In this document: positions 57,501-64,000 of the stretch, piece by piece
Numbering within the stretch: the first letter of the stretch is position 1
How the letters are laid out: the number at the start of each line of letters is the position of its first letter
Assembly (NCBI GenBank): GCA_014526335.1
Contig: JACTAT010000262.1
Span: 559,374 to 623,373 of the forward strand
DNA length: 64,000 bases
Direction: 5' to 3'
DNA from: Chrysaora quinquecirrha
Lineage: Eukaryota; Cnidaria; Scyphozoa; Semaeostomeae; Pelagiidae
The notes under the pieces: model-generated
Seen by the model: the letters and a program-made list of their open reading frames with translations, nothing else
Database searches by the model: none
What the model was told of the DNA's origin: nothing
Position numbers and translations under genes: made by a program

Positions 57501-60500
57501 GCGCTAAAACACCATTTCCGGTTTCATGAGCGATAAATGGGACTCAGGCAATAAGTCTAACCTGAACCAGAACAGTCTATACGTCTTCTTTACGAAAACA
57601 CATGTAGAAATTAATCGGGCTTCTTACCTCAACTCCAATATGGCTGGACATCGCTTTCAATGATAATGTGTTGAGAATATCAACAGTTCTTAATGCTAGA
57701 AGCACTACTCCTTTATCCAAGATGAAAAATACAACCTTGCCTTGTTTGCTGCTCTCCCGTGTAGATGATACAATCTAAGAAAAGCAAACCATGCTATGAA
57801 CAAGAAGCTGTAAAATGATAGGTTTTGTTAACCAAACAAGGGTTAAACAAGGCTATAATAGTAAACAAAGGCTCAACAAGTGCTAGCAAGGGCTACCCAA
57901 GGGTTAAAGAAGGGCTGACAAGGGCTAAAAAGGGCTGACCAAGAGCTAACAAGGGCTGAACATGAGAGAACCAAGGGCTGCATAAGGACTGGACTAACGA
58001 GGGTTAAACAAAGACTCAACAAGAGCCAGCAACAAGGATTATACAAGGGCTAGACAAAGATTAAAAGGGCTGATCAAGGGCTACCAAGGGCTAATAAGGG
58101 TTAAACAAAGTCTAAACATGGACTAACGAGGGTTAAACAGGGGCTAACAAGGACTAAATAAGGGCTAATTAAACAAAGGTTAGAGTGCTTATACAACAGC
58201 CAATTTATGGGTCCAGCAAATTTATAAGGAACAAATCTTTAGTGCAGATCATTTCCAAATAAAACTATATGAACGTGAAACCCCCCGGTAAAAGAGAACT
58301 TAATAGTTTTAGCAGTGTTCCACTCGAAAACTGCAGGGGGTGGAATTGTTATAAAATCAATAGCAACTCACATATGTTGTCACACTACCAAGAGCTCTTC
58401 GTCTCCGTTTCACTCGTTGCACAGGAATAAGATCTCTTGCTTCCCTGTATAATGACGTAATTTTCAATGCCAGCGACTCTTTAAAAGCCACGCTTGTTAC
58501 ATCAACATTGTCTCCAATAATATTGAAAGTCAATTTCACATGGTTCTCGTCAGTTGATCGAATATTCTTCAGAGCATAAGGTCTAGCGACTACCTTTGTA
58601 TAAAAGATAAAACATTATTATTTTTAGCTGTTTCTACTCAATTACTTTGATCATTTCACTCCTCGAGAAAAGCGTACGAGATTCCAATTGAAACAAAAGG
58701 ATTCCTACAAGATTCCTGCAAAAACAAAAGAGATTCCAGCCGAGTTGATGGTATACGAGAGTCCAAGGTATGAGCTGGCCCTCGCTCAACTTCGTGTTTT
58801 AAATTTTCAACAAATACATCACGTCAATGTTTTCAGTCTCCAAAGCACAGGGCGCAGTGGACTGAGGTGAGGTACACGTTTTTTTGAAGAACAACCTTGA
58901 AATTTGGATCTTAATTTTTGCAATCTCCAAAACTACTTTAGATAATCACAAGCAAAGTTCACCAGCGTGAAGCCTTTGCCCGGAAACGTACTTTAAACAA
59001 AGGGGCGATAAAGTGATGAAAATTCGCTCCAAAAATAAGAAACAGGCAGGCTGGGCAATTGTCCCACTAGTACGTCAAAAATTCCTCGTCATACATCTTC
59101 TTTTCACAGTACTTATACACCTTAATATAATGTTAAAGCGTTTAAAAGTGCAAGATTCTACGAGGGCTTTGACCATCAAAAGTGACAAGGGTGCAAATTT
59201 TCATCTCGATTGCTGCAAGCCTTTATAGTGTTTTCCCCTTGTAAACGTCCAGTGCTATTTTTCAGCCTAATTTTAGTTTTCAAAATCTCTGCTTTCACAC
59301 TAGCAAATACGTTACTTAAACTTACTGCATATGAGACCACAGCGCTCAGTGCTGAACTTGTTTTTTTCTGATAGAAATATTCAATTGTAGATGAATCTTG
59401 TATAACTCGGTTGATTGAAATATAAAACTCCAGGTAGACAATGTTTTCTTTCTCGTGAACGAGAAAATATATCTGAAAGAGAAATAGACAAAAATAAATT
59501 TAGGCCAGGATAAGACGGTTCAATTTATTTCTTCAAGCGTTTATGTCTCCAATAAACTACAACTAACACAACTTACAAACCCTACCACAGTTGGTAGTTG
59601 AATTAAACAGCCAATCCATGGCTATTACCAAAATCATAGATAGAAGTTGGCAGGTACTCTTAGGTACCCAATTGGTTAGAGTTAGGGTTGGGATTGGAAT
59701 AGGCGGGGTGGTTGGAACATCGCGTTCAGATTCTAAATGGCAGGGGGGTTAAAATGAATGGAGACGGTCGGAATTTGTTTGACACAAACTTTGTATGCAA
59801 ACTGCTAAAACGCAGTGCGAGCGGGCTCTTTAGTTCCTATAAGCTTAGGCAATACGTAGTTCTAAGAAACAGATAAGTGAACGATCATACCAAGAAGTAA
59901 CAATGAAACAAGTAAAAAATATCGATACAGATATTAATTTGAATTCAAAATTAGATTTTGTTAAACCTTTGTGAAAGTATTCACAGAAATCATTAACACG
60001 GGTTGTGAAATCATTGACTATGGTAAAATATAAATTTAAAAGAAAATTAAAGCAAGTGTTTGAAAATTCGGGGGGTACATCCCTTACACTAGAGGGGCGA
60101 ATACTGCTCCTGGCATCAAAAGTAATGCCGAAACAAATTAAGTGTTTACTTTTTTGAATATCTAGAAAAAAGGCTCTAGTTTTTTAATAAAGTAAGCTGG
60201 TTAAGGATAAAGTAGTAAGCTACCTTCGAGCTGACAGTGCCTTTGATTGCATTTTCAACTCGGTAGAAGTCTGCCATCTTTTTCTCAAACAATGCCCTAT
60301 TGTTTCCAACTGAGATATTATTGGCTGAATTGTCAGTCAGCACCACGCCCAGTAACTGTTGACTGTTCGGAGGGGCATTTGTTGTTGTTGCTATTGTCGT
60401 ACTTCCATAAACGGTGACATGAGCAAGGACCTGTGGAAAAAGAACAGTAAGAACTAGCAAAGTTAAGGCTGGAACACTCAAGGTAACACGCTGCAGCGAT

Positions 60501-63500
60501 GGTTTTCAGCGAACTATACAGGGTAAAAGTCCTTTTGCTTGTCCAGTACATCCTCGAATCAGCCCCTAACCCCTCATATAAGCCCTTCTTCGAATAAGCC
60601 CCCTCATAAAACAACCCCAATGAAAGGCCCTAATATAAGCCCTCATATAAGCCCTTTAACCCCTCATATAAGCCCCTTACCCCTTATATAAGCCCTCCTC
60701 GAATAAGCCCCTACCCTGGGATAAGACATTGTTGATAAGGCCGTTACCGATTTTGTTTTGCTACACACACAGGGTGACGACCTTGGCTGGTGCTCGAACA
60801 CCGACCTAGCTAAGCTCTTAACACTACGAGTTAGCTTGATAAGGGCAAGACCATGAAGCAACAGCGCAATAAGGGAATCCTCACTGCAACCTGAACTTGG
60901 AAGTCTGAAACGATAGGTCGTGGCTGCAGACGGATTTTCCTTCACAGTGTTATGTGAAAATAGGCCCTGCAATCACAGAAGTATGTGTGAGAAGCATGTA
61001 TAACTTGAAAATTAGAGTAGAACGAGTTATTGTTTCCTTTACAACTCTGATAACAGGATCATTTACAAAGCATAACAATGGAGATTTCTGGGTGTGTAAC
61101 TTACCACATCGCCGAATCGTGCAGTGAGAGCGTTTATAGTCATCTGGTTCAGAATATCAACAGTTTTCTGAGCTACAACAACAGCATTGTTTTCCATCAC
61201 ATAAAACACCACATCGACGTATTCTGTTACTCCTCGTCTTGATAACGTGGTAACCTAAAGGAAGAAATGGAATAATCATTGAATATTGTTGTAGAAAGGT
61301 ATACAAGGATGTGATGCGAAATACATTACCTTAAGGCATTTCGAAAAACAAACGACCGCCATCTTCCAGAAAAATGTCGCGCTGACCCAGACCTCTTTGG
61401 AAAGGTATATTGATTGGGTTCAAACCGGAACTGCATGACCAGAGAGCCAACGACAATCCCACAGAGCTTTTGACCTAAATGAAATCGCCGAGTAACTCTC
61501 TCCATATCTACACATTCGCCTCGCCATCTTAGCATAACTATATATATTCTTGATGAATTATCTCAATACATATTAGGACAATATTAGGTCACATTTGCCA
61601 AAACCAAAGTAAACAGCATCCAAAAAGGCATGCATCTCAACATTAATTAAAAATCGCATAAAAATTACACATATTTACCTTGACTTGTGTACCAGATATC
61701 GGAACCAGACTTCCTACTTTCTTTATCTTTAAAACGTTATATGTATCAGCAATTTTACTCTCCAAAGATGCTCTATAAGACTGACTTGTCACGTCTTTAG
61801 ACAGACCAACCTTCAATGGTACATATGCAAGTCCGATAGATACAGGATGCAGAGTTGTGACCGCGGAGACTGTAGACACAACCGAGGTATACGCTCGGGT
61901 TGCCCGCGGGGTTTCGGTGATTTGGGAGGTTTTAACTTGCGTCTGTACGGTCTGCGATCCTATGGGCTTTGTAATTATTTGAGTTGTGACAGGCTGCGTC
62001 CTGAGAGTAGAGGACAAGGTACCAGTGACGATGTTACGCACTGAATACGCTGCGGAGAATGAAGTAGAGGATGCAGCGCTGGATGGAGTTATCTTTCGTG
62101 ACTCTCTACTTGACAATCCTTTCGTAGCAAAAAACATATTGTCTGATAATTTAGTGGTGATGATACTGTCTAATACAGACGTTCCAATTTGAATGTCTTC
62201 AGAACGTTGGGTAAAGACACTCGAATACGTTAAAGGGGACGGGATGACGCTTTCCGCTGTCTTCATATATTTTGTAGCTTCAAAGCTGACTCCAGAATCT
62301 GCTGCAGATTTGCTAGGCCCGATGCTATAAATCGAAAGCGATTGCAATAACGATGCTTTGGATAAAGCAAGATTAGCTAGCGATATTTCTTTACTTGTGC
62401 TAGTTGCTTGCTTTCTAGTGGAGGCAATATTTATACCTGTTGTTGATTCTAAAGTGAACTGCTGAACTGAGGGAGACAAGGAGAGCGTCGATACTGCTCC
62501 ACCCGACATGGTTGTGTAAGAAGGACTCCCAACAGTTGAGTCAGTTTTAGAACCTGCTGGCAAATTTTCAGATGCAGTTTTTTGGATGAAAGTGTGTGTA
62601 GAAGATGTATAAACCATTAAAAACGTAGCAGTGGAGCTTTCTAATAACGTTTCTCTTGATAATAGACTACTGACTGGGGTAAACAAACTGAAAGACCTCC
62701 TTGTAGAGCTTGTCTGCTCCTGATGAGTATTAAGAGAGGAGGAGGCAGACTTCATAGACGATATTAAACTTGGGCTTGTCAGAAAACTTTGTTTTACCGA
62801 AACAATGTCTGAAGATAATGGTTGATTGTGCCCCTCCAAAAATGTTGCTGATAAGGAATGGGTCCAGCTTGAGGTATATGAAGTAGAAGATTTTGTTCCA
62901 GAGCTCTCAGATGTAACCGGCTGTACAGAAGCATTAACAGTTGATGAAAGTAATATTACAGACGAGTTTAAACTAGTTGATAAACTTTTTTTGAGAGAAA
63001 CAGCGTTTAGAGAGGATGTTTGACTGTTGATTTGCAGCAATGTTTCTGACGAAGGCATAGTGCTGTTTGATGTATAGGAAGTAGACGACTTTGATGAGAA
63101 GCTTTCGGAATTAATCTGTTGTATAGAAACATTCATTGGGGAAGTGAATGTTGCAAACGACGTTAAACTGTAGCTGGCTAATAAACTTTGTTTGAGCGAG
63201 TCAGTGCTTACAGAAGATTTTTTGCTGTAGCTTTCTAATAAACTGCCTGAAGTAGACAAGGCACTGTCTAAAACCGAAGACACAGTAAGGCTAACAGCAG
63301 ACCTCTGAGATGTCATCTGCCGTATAGACACATTCTTAGTAGAAACAGCAAATTGAGAAGGCGTTGTAACACTGTGGCTTGTCAAGAAACTCTGTGGAAA
63401 ACTTGCAGAAGACACGACCGATAGGGTATTGTTTATAGGCAATGTTTTACTGTAGCTTTCAGAGACAATATCTGATGCAAGCGCTAGAGTATTTGAGCTT

Positions 63501-64000
63501 GACAAACTTAATGATTCTGTAGCTAAAGCTCCGTGTACAGTTAGTTTAGGATTTGCAGACGTATTTGCCCAATAATCTATCTGCCTTGACTTGTTTACAG
63601 TCGAATATGTTGCCGTTGATTCAGTGACTTGTAATTTAGGCCCAGAATAAGATTCCTCCATTGGCAAAGACCTTGCTGTAGAATTAAGTGAATCTGGAGG
63701 TAACAAGGTAAACACGCTAGTTAGACTAGATAAAGGTTCTGTTTTTGAGCTCAGGTTTATGGCTACAGCAGTATACGAGCTTAACAGAGTTCCTTTAAGC
63801 GATTCTGACGCAACACTTGTGAACCTTGGAGCAGCATATGAGCTCGCAATCCTTGTAATTGTCTCCTTTAAAGAACTTGAAGCATTTGTGACTAAGCTAG
63901 ACCTTTTAGCACTTATAGAGCTCGCAGTTCTTATTCCAACTGTTTGCAGATTGGTACTTGTCCCCTCTGAAGCAATCGAGTTCAAACCTATCTCTCCAGC
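48504..64000 (-). CDS. Large mucin-like, triple-SEA, single-pass membrane protein with tyrosine-rich cytoplasmic tail (5' end outside window)
   Basis: Exons in transcript order: >64000-61679, 61254-61105, 60430-60224, 59472-59326, 58593-58372, 57774-57628, 56785-56574, 55963-55773, 54776-54443, 54162-53984, 53804-53621, 52930-52735, 51974-51824, 51325-51082, 50529-50343, 49388-49256 and 48734-48504. At least 1800 aa are encoded here. The first exon is a Ser/Thr-rich, cysteine-free mucin-like ectodomain of about 700 residues, still open at the window edge. Three SEA-like modules follow, each from two exons. Next come a transmembrane helix (SLLWIIGVVLGGISLILLCL VCLYF) and a tail of about 700 residues with many acidic or proline-flanked tyrosines (IYESEES, IYENETE, LYESI, NNYVKIEEI, VYNEPIS, VYSEPDV, IYLTPVL). 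A furin-type RVKRRRR lies at 58396-58416. The intron after 54443 is GC-AG. There is one -1 frame break at 52814-52817 and probably another near 56773. I do not recognise a named orthologue; the shape suggests a cell-surface receptor or transmembrane mucin. Confidence 0.85.
49447..49863. mobile_element. Inverted-repeat element(s), AGGCCCTGG family, possibly nested
   Basis: The outer ends CTAGGGTCCCCCATTATGTT / CGTTTGGCTATGGCCTTA enclose family motifs (TGCTTGTCAAACATTGTTTG) and an inner GTTCAGTGACTGAACAAGGA ... CATTTGTCCAGGGCC unit. It sits in the intron between the last-but-two coding exons of the mucin/SEA gene. Confidence 0.6.
49883..50249. mobile_element. hAT-like non-autonomous element, copy 1
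   Basis: Ends GGGGGGGGGTACTTAG and AAGTGAAGTACCCCCGG are inverted repeats. It is flanked by an 11 bp direct repeat CCCTTCAGCCC (49872-49882 and 50250-50260), which contains the target-site duplication. The interior has GGTACGGGTATGTGCCGCCC and CCTAGAAAGTCTTTTTATTC. Confidence 0.8.
50609..50948. mobile_element. hAT-like non-autonomous element, copy 2
   Basis: Ends CGGGGGTGCTTAACACGGGT and ATATACCCCGCCCTACGGGG. It is flanked by an exact 8 bp direct repeat TTTACAGC (50601-50608 and 50949-50956), the duplication length of hAT elements. It shares GTATGTACCGCCCATATGGA with copy 1. Confidence 0.8.
52115..52190 (-). mobile_element. Partial SINE, family A
   Basis: AATGGTGTATTTAGTGCCAG TTGCTAGGATCTCAG then ACTAACGAGACTTGA; only the distal half remains. 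Confidence 0.65.
53176..53329 (-). mobile_element. tRNA-derived SINE, family A
   Basis: AAGGTGAAATGGTGTATTTA, GTAGGTTAACTAATCGAGAC, GGCTGTGACGCTACCTTAGC and CATGATGCCACAGCACCTT. It lies in the intron between mucin/SEA tail exons 53621 and 52930. Confidence 0.8.
55510..55700. repeat. CCGCTGTATAGAG-type short repeat
   Basis: GTCCGCTGTAGAGGTGCCCG, CCGCTGTATAGAGC, GGTCCGCTTTCGAAGG and TGCCTGCTATAGAG follow each other at about 30-55 bp. It lies just 3' of mucin/SEA tail exon 55963-55773 on that gene's strand. Confidence 0.5.
57370..57520 (+). mobile_element. tRNA-derived SINE, family A
   Basis: A-box-like TGGCGTCGTGG at 57378-57388, a weakened B-box GGGATCAAACCC, and the tail CTGAGATCCTAGCGACTGGC GC. 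Confidence 0.8.
57838..58180. repeat. Minisatellite of ACAAGGGCTAA
   Basis: About 25-30 degenerate copies of (A/C)AAGGG(C/T)TAA(A)CA, 10-14 bp each, in the intron between the two exons of SEA module 3. Confidence 0.9.
60545..60720. repeat. ATAAGCCCC-rich repeat
   Basis: About nine copies of CATATAAGCCC(C/T) or GAATAAGCCCC in a row in a mucin/SEA intron. Confidence 0.8.
60750..60870 (-). mobile_element. Diverged SINE, family A
   Basis: CCTTGGCTGGTGCTCGAACA CCGACCTAGCTAAGCTCTTA and ACACTACGAGTTAGCTTGAT align with the 22844-23010 copy, but one in four bases differs. Confidence 0.5.
61390..61510 (-). mobile_element. SINE, family B
   Basis: On the minus strand TTGGCTCTCTGG is followed by GGTTTGAACCC, an A-box/B-box pair. 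On the plus strand CATGACCAGAGAGCCAACGA matches the copies at 31080 and 33055. Confidence 0.65.

Noticed and set aside
62826..63023. Plus-strand open frames across the mucin exon
   Set aside because: Antisense shadows of the Ser/Thr-rich frame.

Overview
This is metazoan nuclear DNA: AT-rich, with multi-exon genes split by GT-AG introns, dense tRNA-derived SINEs, short inverted-repeat DNA transposons and a long satellite block. The gene set (PNPLA2-type lipase, axonemal DNAI7, BTBD1/2/3/6 family, meiotic SYCP3, EMC7, and a large mucin/SEA membrane protein) and the repeat style fit a cnidarian such as a coral or sea anemone. That placement is inference; nothing in the window proves the species.

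Layout. 1-5710 is a 40-41 bp tandem satellite, open at the left edge of the window and decaying at its right edge. 5711-14180 has no recognisable gene, only minisatellites and inverted-repeat elements. 14181-20105 (+) is an 8-exon PNPLA2/ATGL-like lipase. 21809-37933 (+) is a 20-exon DNAI7 (CASC1/IC97) axonemal dynein subunit gene. Its intron 9 carries an intronless BTB-BACK-PHR gene on the opposite strand (27810-29281). 38700-42034 (-) is a complete 7-exon SYCP3, convergent with DNAI7. 42669-45371 (+) is a complete 4-exon EMC7, head to head with SYCP3 across 634 bp. 45372-48503 is repeat-rich intergenic DNA. 48504-64000 (-) is the 3' part of a large type I membrane protein gene: a Ser/Thr-rich mucin-like ectodomain running off the window, three tandem SEA-like modules, one transmembrane helix and a ~700-residue tyrosine-motif-rich cytoplasmic tail.

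Two results stand out. First, the SEA/mucin protein has a regular architecture (each SEA module built from two exons, split at the same place in phase 0) and a receptor-like tail; I do not recognise it as a named family. Second, four otherwise intact genes each carry one apparent -1 frame break, each at or beside a run of four A/T bases. A shared technical cause (homopolymer under-calling in the assembly) is more likely than four independent gene deaths, and any automatic annotation of this window would be wrong at those points.

The genes do not form one pathway. DNAI7 (cilia/flagella) and SYCP3 (meiotic chromosome axis) are both germline-linked and adjacent, which may be chance. Exon boundaries were read by eye from splice signals, reading phase and family similarity; no search was run.
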